The notes: generated by a model not told the origin, from the sequence alone. Positions 1 through 9,371 are shown, numbered from the stretch's first letter. The stretch: DNA of 64,000 nucleotides from Pseudomonas sp. Irchel s3f7 (GCF_900187615.1 NZ_FYDO01000016.1:93937-157936); one strand, 5' to 3'. Program-made: numbers and translations.

Positions 1-91
1 CGCTGGTCTGAAAGGCGCTTTGGCCTGCGATTTCTGACAGCAGACAAGCTCAAATACTTATGTGTGCAACGTTCTGGAACGGGAGCACTTC

Positions 92-466
92 ATGAGACGG
101 TTGTGGAAAGGATTTTCCAGCTACACGGTGATCGGAGTCGCCAACACCCTGATCCACTGGCAGATCTTCTTCCTGCTGAGCGTTGCCGCCGGCCTCAGTC
201 AGGCTGTCAGCAATCTTGCCGCCTTCTGCGTGGCCGCCTCGTTTTCTTTCTACATGAACGCGCTTTACACCTTCGACACCAAGGCTACGGTGATCGGCTA
301 CGTGCTGTTTATCACGGGCATGGGCGCGTTGAGCCTGGGCGTCGGCCATGCCGGCGACGTCTGGCGTTTTCACGGTCTGCTGACCGTGACGCTGTTTTCC
401 GCGCTGAGCCTGGTGGTCGGCTTCCTGTATTCCAAATACGTGGTGTTTCGCGAGCGTGATGCATGA
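92..466 (+). CDS. gtrA: GtrA-like flippase of an O-antigen glucosylation cassette
   Basis: Small, almost wholly hydrophobic protein of 124 residues with four predicted membrane helices (about 8-30, 36-57, 66-88, 94-115). It has the GtrA-family signatures FYMNALYTF after helix 2 and FLYSKYVVF at the end of helix 4. GtrA proteins are thought to flip undecaprenyl-phosphate-glucose across the inner membrane. The start at 92 is chosen because GGAG lies 7 bases upstream; a GTG at 62 in the same frame has no such site. It overlaps the next gene by ATGA, so the two are translationally coupled. Function rests on family and on the gtrB and glucosyltransferase neighbours. Confidence 0.85.
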   Translation: MRRLWKGFSSYTVIGVANTLIHWQIFFLLSVAAGLSQAVSNLAAFCVAASFSFYMNALYTFDTKATVIGYVLFITGMGALSLGVGHAGDVWRFHGLLTVTLFSALSLVVGFLYSKYVVFRERDA

Positions 467-1404
467 AGGTTTCGCTGATCGTCCCGGTGTTCAACGAAGA
501 ACAGGCGATCAACCTGTTTTATCAGGCGGTTCGGCGCGGGTTGCAGCTCGGCGACATCGAGGTCGAAATCGTCTTCATCAACGACGGCAGCACCGACCGA
601 ACCGCCGAGCAAGCTGCGGCGCTGGCGAAGGTCGATGATCTGGTGATGCTGATCAACTTCTCGCGCAACTTCGGCAAGGAGCCTGCGCTGTTCGCCGGTC
701 TGGAATACGCCAGCGGCGATGCGGTGATCCCGATGGACGTCGACCTGCAGGATCCGATCAGCGTCATCCCGCGGTTGATCGAACAATGGCAGAACGGTGC
801 TGACGTGGTGCTCGCCAAGCGCCGCAGTCGATCCGCCGACGGTTACCTCAGGCGCCACAGTGCGTCGATTTTCTACCACGTGCTCAACCGCATCGCGTAC
901 ACCCGCATTGAAGAAAACGTCGGGGATTTCCGGCTCATGGACCGCAAGGTCGTGGACGTGATCCGCTCGCTGCCCGAGCATCAATTGTTCATGAAGGGCG
1001 TGTTGTCGTGGGCCGGGTTCAACACGGCAGTGGTGGAATACGAGCGGGCGGGGCGGGTGGCCGGCAGCAGCAAGTTCAATGGCTGGAAACTGTGGAACCT
1101 GGCGCTGGAAGGCGTGACCTCGTTCAGCACCGTGCCCCTGCGGTTATGGACGTATGTCGGTGGAGCGGTTTCGATTTTCGCCGTGCTGTACGCGGTGTAC
1201 ATGGTGCTGGACAAGATTTTTTTCGGCAACAGCGTGCCCGGTTACCCGTCGCTGATGACGGCGATCCTGTTCCTCGGCGGCGTGCAATTGATCGGTATCG
1301 GCATCCTCGGCGAATACATCGGCCGCATCTACATTGAAGCCAAGCACCGGCCGCGCTACGTGGTCAAAGACATCATCCGTGGTCAAAACCGGGTCGGGCC
1401 CTGA
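463..1404 (+). CDS. gtrB: GtrB-like bactoprenol glucosyltransferase
   Basis: Family 2 glycosyltransferase of 313 residues. The cytosolic N-terminal domain shows VPVFNEE, FINDGSTD, MDVDLQDP (metal and nucleotide-sugar binding) and GDFRLMDR. The C-terminal third carries two membrane helices (about 233-255 and 266-290), typical of GtrB/DPM1-like enzymes. These load glucose from UDP-glucose onto undecaprenyl phosphate on the cytoplasmic face. It overlaps gtrA by 4 bases and is one base from the next gene, so the three form one operon. The sugar itself cannot be read from sequence; glucose is inferred from the cassette type. Confidence 0.87.
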   Translation: MKVSLIVPVFNEEQAINLFYQAVRRGLQLGDIEVEIVFINDGSTDRTAEQAAALAKVDDLVMLINFSRNFGKEPALFAGLEYASGDAVIPMDVDLQDPISVIPRLIEQWQNGADVVLAKRRSRSADGYLRRHSASIFYHVLNRIAYTRIEENVGDFRLMDRKVVDVIRSLPEHQLFMKGVLSWAGFNTAVVEYERAGRVAGSSKFNGWKLWNLALEGVTSFSTVPLRLWTYVGGAVSIFAVLYAVYMVLDKIFFGNSVPGYPSLMTAILFLGGVQLIGIGILGEYIGRIYIEAKHRPRYVVKDIIRGQNRVGP

Positions 1405-1405
1405 C

Positions 1406-2914
1406 ATGGGCCGGTTCAGCGACTTTTTTGTTCGTGAACTGGGGCGGCGCCAGGTCGGGTTGTTTTTTCTGTTGGCGACCCTGGTGTATGTGTTGCCGTT
1501 GATCCTTGCGGACTATCCCTACATCGATGACAACTGGCGCTCGCTGTCTGCGGGCATGGCCTGGGCGGCGCAAGGACGATTGTTCGCCCAGCTGTTCTAC
1601 AACGTTCTGACATTCACCGATGCGGCACCGAACATCTTTCCGCTGCCCCTGTTGATCGCCTCACTGGCCATGACGGCGGCGCTCACCAGTCTGACCTTTC
1701 ATTACTTTCGCCAGCCGACCATCGCCTGTTGTCTGGTGCTGTTGCCCCTCTGGTACAACCCGTTCTTCCTGCAAAACCTGTCTTATCAATACGACGGCGC
1801 ACCCATGGCGTTGAGTGTTGTGGCGGTGATTTATGCGATTACTTTTCGTCACCCCAGACGCAGCGTGCAATGGCTGGTGCCGTCCTTCCTGATCGCGCTG
1901 GCGCTTGGGCTTTATCAAGTCAGCCTGAATGTGTTTCTGGGTCTGTGTTGCCTGGAGGTATTGCGCGCTGCCAACGACAAAATGGCCTGGTCGCAATGGC
2001 CCGGTCTGATTGGCTGGAAACTGGCACAGATCACCTTGGGCTGGTTGATCTACTGCGTCAGCGCCTACCTGTTCATGGGCTCAAACCGCACGTTGTTACT
2101 GAATTGGGCAGTGCATCCCTGGCTGCAAGTCCACACCAATATCGCCCGGGTGCTGGAAAAGGTTGTGCTGCTGTTTGACGGCGGATTCGCTTGGGTGTTT
2201 GCCGGGCTGGTGTTGTGCGCCACTGCCGGTGCGGTCCGCCTCGGCATGACCGTGGCGCAGCGCGAAGAGCGCACCAGGAACAAGCTTCTGATCGGTCTGT
2301 TGTGTTTGCTGACCGTGCCGGTCGTGGTGCTGTTGGTGTCGGGTGTGGCGCTGTTCTTTCGCGACTTCAACGAAGGCGCCCGGACCCTGATGGGTTTTGC
2401 GGTGTTGCTGGTGCTGCTGTTCTATCTGAGTTATCTGGCGCTGGCGCCCGTGCATGAGCGATTGCCGCTGCTGCTGGTTGTGCCGCTATTGGCGATGCTG
2501 TCGCTGTCGTTCGCCTATGGGCGTGTGTTGACCGTGCAGAAAACCTTCGCGACCAGTGCCTTGTTCAACCTTGAACGCGACATCGCCAACCACCCGCCAT
2601 TGCGCGACGCCAAGCGCATTTACTTGTCGGTGACGTATTCCGATCACTGGTTGACGGGCGCGGCCGGCTCGTACAAGCAACTGCCGGTGTTGCACTATCT
2701 GCTCAACATCGACTTCTACATGCTGGCCGAAAATCTGCCGAAAGTCGGCATCACCAACGTAGTGGCAGAGAAGGAGCGACGCAACGCGACGCGCGTTGGC
2801 TATCAGGGTTATCCGGCGCTGGTGGAGAACCAGTACTACCGGATTTTCCTGATTGGCGATTACGGTTTCATCGTGATGAAAGAGCCGGCCCCGATCAAAT
2901 CATTGCGCTGGTGA
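1406..2914 (+). CDS. GtrII-type membrane glucosyltransferase
   Basis: Polytopic membrane protein of 502 residues with about ten hydrophobic segments. An acidic motif, DYPYIDDNWR, lies just after the first helix (residues 36-45); this is the position and style of the acidic loop in GtrII-type glucosyltransferases. In three-gene gtr cassettes the third protein takes lipid-linked glucose on the periplasmic side and adds it to the O-antigen repeat. The first two genes are generic and this one sets specificity. The start at 1406 lies one base after the gtrB stop; an in-frame start at 1334 would overlap gtrB widely. The acceptor and linkage cannot be predicted. Confidence 0.75.
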   Translation: MGRFSDFFVRELGRRQVGLFFLLATLVYVLPLILADYPYIDDNWRSLSAGMAWAAQGRLFAQLFYNVLTFTDAAPNIFPLPLLIASLAMTAALTSLTFHYFRQPTIACCLVLLPLWYNPFFLQNLSYQYDGAPMALSVVAVIYAITFRHPRRSVQWLVPSFLIALALGLYQVSLNVFLGLCCLEVLRAANDKMAWSQWPGLIGWKLAQITLGWLIYCVSAYLFMGSNRTLLLNWAVHPWLQVHTNIARVLEKVVLLFDGGFAWVFAGLVLCATAGAVRLGMTVAQREERTRNKLLIGLLCLLTVPVVVLLVSGVALFFRDFNEGARTLMGFAVLLVLLFYLSYLALAPVHERLPLLLVVPLLAMLSLSFAYGRVLTVQKTFATSALFNLERDIANHPPLRDAKRIYLSVTYSDHWLTGAAGSYKQLPVLHYLLNIDFYMLAENLPKVGITNVVAEKERRNATRVGYQGYPALVENQYYRIFLIGDYGFIVMKEPAPIKSLRW

Positions 2915-2932
2915 AACCCGGGGCCGTTCAGC

Positions 2933-4552
2933 TTATGCCGCTTCTACGTCATTGGGCTCGAAGCTGTCAGCCCGCGCCATCTGCCACATCCGCGAATAGA
3001 ACTCGCCGCTCACTTCCCCGGTCAGCAATTCACCGGGTTTGAGGAACACGTGCAGCTGCGAGAACAACTTGATCTCGGTTGCCGACATGCGTCGAACCAA
3101 GTGCTTGGCCGACAGTTGCGAAGGGTGATCGAGGCCGGCGGCGGCGAGCATTTCTGCCAGGGCCTTGAGGGTGTTGCGGTGAAAACTGAACACCCGCTGA
3201 GCCTTGTCCGGCACCACCAGCGCCCGTTGACGCAGATTGTCCTGGGTGGCGACGCCGGTCGGGCATTTGTTGGTGTGGCAGCTTTGCGACTGGATGCAGC
3301 CGATGGCGAACATGAAGCCGCGTGCGGAGTTGGCCCAGTCGGCACCGATGGCCAGCACACTGGCAATGTCGAAAGCGCTGACAATCTTGCCGCTGGCACC
3401 GAGCTTGATCTTGTCCCGCAGGTTCAGGCCCACCAGCGTGTTGTGCACGAACAGCAGGCCCTCGCGCATCGGCACGCCGATGTGGTCGGTGAACTCCACG
3501 GGGGCGGCGCCGGTGCCGCCTTCCTTGCCGTCGACGACGATGAAGTCCGGAAGGATGCCCGTCTCCAGCATGGCCTTGGCAATGCCCATGAACTCCCACG
3601 GATGGCCGAGGCAGAACTTGAAGCCCACCGGTTTGCCGCCGGACAGTTCGCGCAGTTGCTGAATGAAATGCATCATTTCGACAGGCGTGGAAAACGCGCT
3701 GTGCCGCGACGGTGACACGCAGTCTTCGCCCATGAGAATGCCGCGGGTGTCGGCGATTTCCCGGGTGACCTTGTGCTTGGGCAGGATGCCGCCGTGGCCA
3801 GGTTTGGCACCCTGGCTCATCTTGATTTCAATCATCCGCACCTGAGGCGTTTGCGCCTGTGCGGCGAAGCGTTCCGGATCGAAACGGCCGTCGGCAGTGC
3901 GACAGCCGAAGTAGCCGCTGCCCAGTTCCCAGGTCAGGTCGCCACCGTGCTCGCGGTGATAAGGGCTGATGCTGCCCTCGCCGGTGTCATGGGCGAAGTT
4001 GCCGAGCTTGGCGCCCTGGTTCAACGCGCGAATCGCGTTGGCACTGAGCGAGCCGAAACTCATGGCCGAGATGTTGAACACCGACGCCGAGTACGGCTGT
4101 GTGCATTGCGGGCCGCCGACGGTGACCCGGAAACTGCTTGGGTCGCTCAACGGTGCCGGGCGCATGGAGTGGCCGATGAACTCGAAGCCCGACTGATACA
4201 CATCAATCAGCGTGCCGAAGGGTTTGTCGGCGGTTTCGTTCTTGGCTCGGGAATAGACCAGCGAGCGCTGCGCCCGGGAGAAGGGCAGAGCATCACTGTC
4301 GGATTCGAGCAGGTACTGGCGAATCTCCGGGCGGATGCCTTCGACCAGATAGCGGATATTGCCCAGGATCGGATAGTTGCGGCGCACCGCGTGGGGGCTT
4401 TGCAGCAGGTCGAACAGGCCGACGAGGCTGAGAACAGCGGTGACGGCAGTGATCGGCCAGAGCCAGTCATGTTCAAGAAAGGGCAGGCTGGCGAGGGTGA
4501 AAATGACGCACGCGGCAAAGAAGGCGTAGCGGCTCAGGAGTGACAGGCTCAT
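2933..4552 (-). CDS. FMN-binding glutamate synthase family protein
   Basis: Protein of 539 residues: two N-terminal membrane helices (about 5-25 and 30-48), then a glutamate-synthase-type FMN barrel. Visible signatures are SASVFNISAMSFGSLS, the glycine-rich VVDGKEGGTGAAP, and a three-cysteine cluster motif near residues 418-429 (spacing Cx5CxxxxC, ending CPTGVATQ). The cluster motif matches the [3Fe-4S] site of GltB. There is no glutaminase domain, so it is not a complete glutamate synthase. It probably acts as a membrane-anchored flavin/iron-sulfur oxidoreductase of unknown substrate. AAGGAAA lies just upstream of the ATG. It is convergent with the gtr cassette. Confidence 0.85.
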   Translation of the reverse strand: MSLSLLSRYAFFAACVIFTLASLPFLEHDWLWPITAVTAVLSLVGLFDLLQSPHAVRRNYPILGNIRYLVEGIRPEIRQYLLESDSDALPFSRAQRSLVYSRAKNETADKPFGTLIDVYQSGFEFIGHSMRPAPLSDPSSFRVTVGGPQCTQPYSASVFNISAMSFGSLSANAIRALNQGAKLGNFAHDTGEGSISPYHREHGGDLTWELGSGYFGCRTADGRFDPERFAAQAQTPQVRMIEIKMSQGAKPGHGGILPKHKVTREIADTRGILMGEDCVSPSRHSAFSTPVEMMHFIQQLRELSGGKPVGFKFCLGHPWEFMGIAKAMLETGILPDFIVVDGKEGGTGAAPVEFTDHIGVPMREGLLFVHNTLVGLNLRDKIKLGASGKIVSAFDIASVLAIGADWANSARGFMFAIGCIQSQSCHTNKCPTGVATQDNLRQRALVVPDKAQRVFSFHRNTLKALAEMLAAAGLDHPSQLSAKHLVRRMSATEIKLFSQLHVFLKPGELLTGEVSGEFYSRMWQMARADSFEPNDVEAA

Positions 4553-4583
4553 ACGGTTTCCTTGGGTTCGGACTTATCAGTGA

Positions 4584-4676
4584 CCTGTGGGAGCGAGCTT
4601 TCTTGCGGTGAGGGAGTGTCAGTCGACGTCATTGTTACTGAACCACCGCTTTCGCGAGCAAGCTTGCTCCTGCAGG
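4584..4676. repeat. REP-type inverted pair
   Basis: Two divergent copies of a short palindromic unit (GTGGGAGCGAGC... and its inverse ...GCTTGCTCCTGCAGG) flank about 45 bases. The first copy is degenerate. It lies between the divergent FMN-protein and Nudix genes. Confidence 0.75.
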
Positions 4677-4814
4677 AAAGCACTTCAATGTTATGTCAGG
4701 ATTTAGTGCCCCGAGGAAACCTAAACAATGTGAAGGTCTGTGATGAGGCCGTTCGCTTTGCTCGCGGGCGGCGGACATGTGATCCTTGCCGTTTTGAGTC
4801 TAAGGCCTTTTTCC

Positions 4815-5249
4815 ATGTCGACGTTTCCTGAGCAGTCCACTGGACTTATCCGCATTGCCGCCGCCCTGTTGATCGGTCCCGATGGCCGAACCCTGTTGGT
4901 GCGCAAGCGCGGTACGCAGGCGTTCATGCAGCCGGGTGGCAAGATCGAAGCCCATGAGTTGCCGGTTCACGCACTGGCCCGGGAGCTGGAAGAAGAGCTG
5001 GGTCTGGAGATTGATCCGGCGCAGGCCACTTTCCTCGGACAGTTCTCGGCCCCCGCCGCCAATGAGCCAGGATTTGTCGTTCAGGCAGAGATCTTTCAAC
5101 TGACCATCGATGCAAGCGTCACCCCGGCGGCGGAAATCGAAGAGGTGATCTGGATCGACCCGGCCAGCGACGGTGGTGTCACGCTGGCGCCATTGACACG
5201 GGACCTGATTCTGCCGTTTTATCGAGCTTCGCTGACCGCGATCGCCTGA
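4815..5249 (+). CDS. Nudix hydrolase
   Basis: Protein of 144 residues with a complete Nudix box at about residues 40-62: GGKIEAHE, then seven residues, then RELEEELGL. This fits GX5EX7REUXEEXGU, the magnesium-binding helix that hydrolyses nucleoside-diphosphate derivatives. The substrate is not predictable. The start at 4815 (MSTFPEQ) is preferred to 4740, which would add a tail unlike the family. The LysE-family gene follows 22 bases later, so co-transcription is likely. Confidence 0.85.
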   Translation: MSTFPEQSTGLIRIAAALLIGPDGRTLLVRKRGTQAFMQPGGKIEAHELPVHALARELEEELGLEIDPAQATFLGQFSAPAANEPGFVVQAEIFQLTIDASVTPAAEIEEVIWIDPASDGGVTLAPLTRDLILPFYRASLTAIA

Positions 5250-5271
5250 CCATCCACGCCAAGGAACCGCC

Positions 5272-5910
5272 ATGATTCCGCTTCAGGACTTGCTGATCTT
5301 CGCTGCTGCCGCACTGCTGATGGTGCTCACGCCGGGGCCGAACATGATCTACCTGATCTCCCGTTCGATCTGCCAGGGACGCAAGGCCGGGGTGATTTCG
5401 TTGCTGGGTGTGGTGGCGGGATTCTTCGTACATCTGTTCGCTGCCGCGGCCGGTTTGACGGCGGTGTTCCTGGCGGTGCCGATGGCGTATGAAGTGTTGA
5501 AGTGGGCTGGCGCGCTTTACCTGTTGTGGCTGGCCTGGCAGGCCGTCAAACCCGGCGCGCGTTCGCCGTTCGAGGCGCAACAGTTACCGCCGGACTCCTC
5601 GCGCAAACTGATCACCATGGGGTTTCTGACCAGCGCGTTGAACCCGAAAATCGCGGTGTTCTATCTTTCGATATTTCCGCAGTTCATCTCGCCTGAACAC
5701 GGTTCGGTGTTCAGCCAGAGCATCATCCTGGGCCTGACCCAGATCAGCGTCAGTTTCAGCGTTAATCTGCTGATCGCGGTGTTTGCCGCGGGCATTGCTT
5801 CGTGGTTCGTCAACAACCCGACCTGGCTGGCGATGCAGCGTTACCTCATGGGTTTTGTGCTGTCGGCGCTGGCGGTACGCCTGATGCTTGAGCAAAAACG
5901 CATGGCCTGA
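5272..5910 (+). CDS. LysE/RhtB-family amino-acid exporter
   Basis: Membrane protein of 212 residues with six hydrophobic segments, the family's usual size. The hallmark motif TPGPNMIYLISRS is in the first loop (about residues 18-30), and GFLTSALNPKIAVFYLS is in the middle. Family members export amino acids or homoserine lactone-like molecules by proton antiport; the substrate here is unknown. A strong AAGGA site sits before the ATG. Confidence 0.88.
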   Translation: MIPLQDLLIFAAAALLMVLTPGPNMIYLISRSICQGRKAGVISLLGVVAGFFVHLFAAAAGLTAVFLAVPMAYEVLKWAGALYLLWLAWQAVKPGARSPFEAQQLPPDSSRKLITMGFLTSALNPKIAVFYLSIFPQFISPEHGSVFSQSIILGLTQISVSFSVNLLIAVFAAGIASWFVNNPTWLAMQRYLMGFVLSALAVRLMLEQKRMA

Positions 5911-5921
5911 CCCGACACAAT

Positions 5922-6019
5922 CCCCTGTAGGAGCGAGCTTGCTCGCGATGGCGGTGTGTCAGTCAGTGAAGAGGTTGAATGTCAGACCGCTATCGCGAGC
6001 AAGCTCGCTCCTACAGGGG
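5922..6019. repeat. REP pair (GAGCGAGCTTGCTCGCGA type)
   Basis: Two inverted copies of CCTGTAGGAGCGAGCTTGCT, 98 bases in all, lie between the convergent LysE-family gene and metR. Each copy is itself palindromic. The position between two gene ends is typical of Pseudomonas REP doublets. Confidence 0.9.
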
Positions 6020-6030
6020 GATGTATTGCT

Positions 6031-6948
6031 TTAACGAACGGCGCTGACACCATCGAGTGTCGAAAACGATGTGTCCTTGGCCGTCAGCAGGAAGTCGCGC
6101 ATGTACGGCGCATCCAGCATGTCGGCGCGGATCCCCGCATACAGCGTCGCAAACAAGCCTTTCTCGCCCAGCCGCTTGGCCTTCACGTAACCCCGTGAAC
6201 TGTATTCATGCAGCGCCCAATGGGGCATGCCGCACACGCCGCGACCGCTGGCCACCAACTGCATCATCATCACCGTCAGTTCCGAAGTGCGGACCTGGGC
6301 CGGTTCGATGTCGGCCGGCTCCAGGAAGCGGGTGAAGATATCCAGGCGATCCCGTTCTACCGGGTAAGTGATCAAGGTCTCGGTGAGCAAATCTTCGGGA
6401 ACGATGTAGGCCTTGCTCGCCAATTTGTGTTGGTTGGCCACCGCGAGCATCGCTTCATAGGTGAACAGTGGCACATAGGTAATGCCAACCAGATCCACCG
6501 GGTCGGACGTCACCACAAGGTCCAGATCACCCCGGGCCAGGGCCGGCAGCGGCGCGAAAGAGAAGCCCGACGCCAGGTCCAGTTCGACTTCCGGCCAGGC
6601 ATCGCGGAACTGGTCGATGGTCGGCATCAGCCATTGGAAGCAACTGTGGCATTCGATGGCCATGTGCAGGCGCCCGGCAGTGCCGCCAGCCAATCGGCTG
6701 ATGTCGCGCTCGGCCGCTCGCAGCAGCGGCAGGGTGGCATCGGCCAGTTGCAGCAGACGCAAACCGGCGCTGGTGAAACGCACCGGTTTGGTCTTGCGCA
6801 CAAACAGCTGCATGCCCATGCGCTCTTCCAGTTCCTTGAACTGGTGGGACAGGGCCGACTGCGTCAGGTGCAGGCGGTCGGCGGCGTCCACCAGGCTGTC
6901 GGCTTCGCGCAAGGCGTGCAGGGTCTTGAGGTGACGGATTTCAAGCAC
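6031..6948 (-). CDS. metR: LysR-type regulator of methionine synthesis, MetR
   Basis: LysR-type regulator of 305 residues. The N-terminal winged helix reads RHLKTLHALREADSLVDAA... with LTQSALSHQFKELE as the recognition helix, and an effector domain follows. MetR activates metE using homocysteine as co-inducer. The identity is supported by the divergent metE 108 bases away and by the operator-like palindrome between them. The start is a GTG at 6948 with GGAG about 8 bases upstream; an open frame extends much further, antisense into metE, and is rejected as the coding start. Confidence 0.9.
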   Translation of the reverse strand: MLEIRHLKTLHALREADSLVDAADRLHLTQSALSHQFKELEERMGMQLFVRKTKPVRFTSAGLRLLQLADATLPLLRAAERDISRLAGGTAGRLHMAIECHSCFQWLMPTIDQFRDAWPEVELDLASGFSFAPLPALARGDLDLVVTSDPVDLVGITYVPLFTYEAMLAVANQHKLASKAYIVPEDLLTETLITYPVERDRLDIFTRFLEPADIEPAQVRTSELTVMMMQLVASGRGVCGMPHWALHEYSSRGYVKAKRLGEKGLFATLYAGIRADMLDAPYMRDFLLTAKDTSFSTLDGVSAVR

Positions 6949-6991
6949 CGGGAAGCTCCATGAGGAAAACTTGTGATCAACACGAAAAGGT

Positions 6992-7004
6992 TGAGTTTGT
7001 CTCA
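6992..7004. promoter_or_regulatory. Candidate MetR operator
   Basis: TGAGTTTGTCTCA is a 4-5-4 palindrome with T at its centre. The geometry equals the MetR consensus TGAANNTNNTTCA, with G/C in place of A/T at one position in each arm. It lies in the 108-base space between divergent metR and metE, 53 bases before the metE start. Confidence 0.55.
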
Positions 7005-7056
7005 TGTTGGGTTGGCTGTCGACAATAGCGCCATCTTTTACAGGGAGCATCTCACC

Positions 7057-9369
7057 ATGGCTTTGGCCCACACCCTTGGTTTCCCGCGCATCGGCGCCGA
7101 CCGTGAACTGAAAAAAGCCCTCGAAGCTTACTGGAAGGGCGACATTGATCAGGACAGCCTGAATCGCGTCGGCCGCCAACTGCGCGCCATGCACTGGCAA
7201 TTGCAGAAGGGGGCCGGCATCGACCTGTTGCCGGTGGGTGACTTTGCCTGGTACGACCAGGTGCTGACCCATTCGCTGACGTTCGGCGTAATCCCCGAGC
7301 GTTTCGACAACACTAAAGATGCCGATGGCCGTCCGACCCTCGCCACCCTGTTCGCCATGGCCCGTGGCGCCACATCGACTTGCTGCGGTGGCGAACACGG
7401 CACAGCGCAATATGCACAAGAGCTGACCAAGTGGTTCGACACCAACTACCACTACCTGGTCCCGGAGTTCAGCGCTGACCAGCAATTCAAACTGAGCTGG
7501 GAACAACTGTTCGACGAAGTCGACGAAGCCAAAGCCTTGGGCCATAACGTCAAGCCGGTGATCATCGGTCCATTGACCTATCTGTGGCTGGGCAAGGCCA
7601 AGGGCAACGATTTCGACAAACTCGACCTGCTCGAACACCTGCTGCCGGTGTACAACGAAATCCTCAATCGCCTCGCTGCACAAGGCGTGGAATGGGTGCA
7701 AATCGACGAGCCGATCCTGACCCTCGACCTGCCGCAAGCGTGGAAAAGTGCGTTCGAACGCGCTTATCACATCCTTCAGTATTCGCCGCTGAAAAAACTC
7801 GTGGCGACCTACTTCAGTGGCCTGGAAGACAACCTCGGCCTGGCCGTGAGCCTGCCGGTGCAAGGCCTGCACATCGACGCGGTGCGTGCGCCGGATCAAC
7901 TCGGCCAGGTGCTTGATCGCCTGCCGACCTACAAGATTCTTTCGGTGGGTTTGGTCAACGGCCGCAACGTCTGGCGTTGTGAACTGGAGCAAGCGCTGGC
8001 GCAACTGCAACCGGCTCAGGAGCGGTTTGGCGACAACCTGTGGGTCAGCAGTTCCTGTTCGCTGCTGCACAGCCCGGTGGATCTGCGCCGTGAAGATCAA
8101 CTCGATCCGGAACTGAAAAGCTGGTTGGCGTTTGCGGTGCAGAAGTGTGGCGAAATTGCCGTGTTGCGCGATGCGCTGAACGATCCGCAAGCCGCCCATG
8201 TTCAGAAAGCGTTGTCTGAAAGCCGCGCCATCCAGGCCAGCCGCGCGCAGTCGCCGCGTATCCACAAAGCCCAGGTGCAAGCGCGGATCAAGGCGATCAG
8301 CACCAGGGACAGCCAGCGTCAATCGCCCTTCGCCCAGCGCATCGAACAGCAGCGTGCGCGCTTGAAATTACCCGCGTTCCCGACGACCACCATTGGCTCG
8401 TTTCCACAGACGGGCTCGATCCGTCTCGCCCGTCAGGCGTTCAAGCAAGGCAGGTTGTCGGCCAACGACTACAACGACGCCATGCGCCACGAAATTCGCC
8501 ACGCCGTGCAGATCCAGGAGCGCCTGGGGCTGGACGTGCTGGTACACGGTGAAGCCGAACGCAACGACATGGTCGAGTACTTCGCCGAGCAACTGGACGG
8601 CTATCTGTTTACCCGTTTCGGCTGGGTGCAGAGCTACGGTTCGCGCTGCGTCAAACCGGCGATCATCTACGGTGACCTGAGCCGTCCGAAGGCCATGACC
8701 GTCGACTGGATCACTTACGCCCAGCAGCAGACCGGCAAGGTCATGAAAGGCATGCTCACCGGTCCCGTGACCATGCTGATGTGGTCGTTCCCCCGTGAAG
8801 ATGTGTCGCGCAAAATCCAGGCGCAGCAATTGGCCTTGGCCCTGCGCGACGAAGTGCTGGACCTGGAAAACGCCGGGATCAAGGTCGTGCAGATCGATGA
8901 GGCGGCGTTCCGCGAAGGCCTGCCGTTGCGTCGGGCGCAATGGCAGGCATATCTGGATTGGGCCGTGGAAGCGTTCCGCCTGAGCGCCAGCGGTGTGCGT
9001 GACGAAACCCAGATCCACACCCACATGTGCTACAGCGAATTCAACGATGTGATCAAGGCCATCGCCGACATGGACGCCGACGTGATTACCATCGAAACCT
9101 CGCGTTCGGACATGGAACTGCTGGAAGCCTTTAAAGCGTTCGACTACCCGAATGACATCGGTCCGGGCGTCTATGACATCCACTCGCCGCGGGTGCCGGA
9201 CACGGCCGAGATGGTCAAGTTGATGAGCAAAGCGGTGAAGCGTATTCCCGCTGAGCGCTTGTGGGTCAACCCCGACTGCGGTCTGAAAACCCGCGCCTGG
9301 CCGGAAACGGAGGCGGCGCTGGTGAACATGGTGGCAGCGGCGCGGCAGTTGCGTAGTCAGTTGGCTTGA
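7057..9369 (+). CDS. metE: Cobalamin-independent methionine synthase
   Basis: MetE of 770 residues transfers the methyl group of 5-methyltetrahydrofolate (polyglutamate) to homocysteine. N-terminal (from LGFPRIGADRELKKALE) and C-terminal (from FPTTTIGSFPQT) barrels are both present. The zinc ligands are visible: HTHMCYSEF (His and Cys), the Glu in VITIETSRSDMELL, and Cys in NPDCGLKTR near the end. The ATG at 7057 follows GGGAG. Length matches the family. It is divergent from metR, which probably activates it through the palindrome at 6992-7004. Confidence 0.97.
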   Translation: MALAHTLGFPRIGADRELKKALEAYWKGDIDQDSLNRVGRQLRAMHWQLQKGAGIDLLPVGDFAWYDQVLTHSLTFGVIPERFDNTKDADGRPTLATLFAMARGATSTCCGGEHGTAQYAQELTKWFDTNYHYLVPEFSADQQFKLSWEQLFDEVDEAKALGHNVKPVIIGPLTYLWLGKAKGNDFDKLDLLEHLLPVYNEILNRLAAQGVEWVQIDEPILTLDLPQAWKSAFERAYHILQYSPLKKLVATYFSGLEDNLGLAVSLPVQGLHIDAVRAPDQLGQVLDRLPTYKILSVGLVNGRNVWRCELEQALAQLQPAQERFGDNLWVSSSCSLLHSPVDLRREDQLDPELKSWLAFAVQKCGEIAVLRDALNDPQAAHVQKALSESRAIQASRAQSPRIHKAQVQARIKAISTRDSQRQSPFAQRIEQQRARLKLPAFPTTTIGSFPQTGSIRLARQAFKQGRLSANDYNDAMRHEIRHAVQIQERLGLDVLVHGEAERNDMVEYFAEQLDGYLFTRFGWVQSYGSRCVKPAIIYGDLSRPKAMTVDWITYAQQQTGKVMKGMLTGPVTMLMWSFPREDVSRKIQAQQLALALRDEVLDLENAGIKVVQIDEAAFREGLPLRRAQWQAYLDWAVEAFRLSASGVRDETQIHTHMCYSEFNDVIKAIADMDADVITIETSRSDMELLEAFKAFDYPNDIGPGVYDIHSPRVPDTAEMVKLMSKAVKRIPAERLWVNPDCGLKTRAWPETEAALVNMVAAARQLRSQLA

Positions 9370-9371
9370 GG

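Noticed and set aside
1..61. Possible 3' end of an upstream gene (a frame ending at TGA 35-37)
   Set aside because: About 12 codons are visible, with no recognisable motif.
6949..8322. Open frame extending metR far into the antisense of metE
   Set aside because: metE has strong motifs on the plus strand, and the GTG at 6948 has a ribosome site. The extension is an antisense shadow of high-GC coding DNA.
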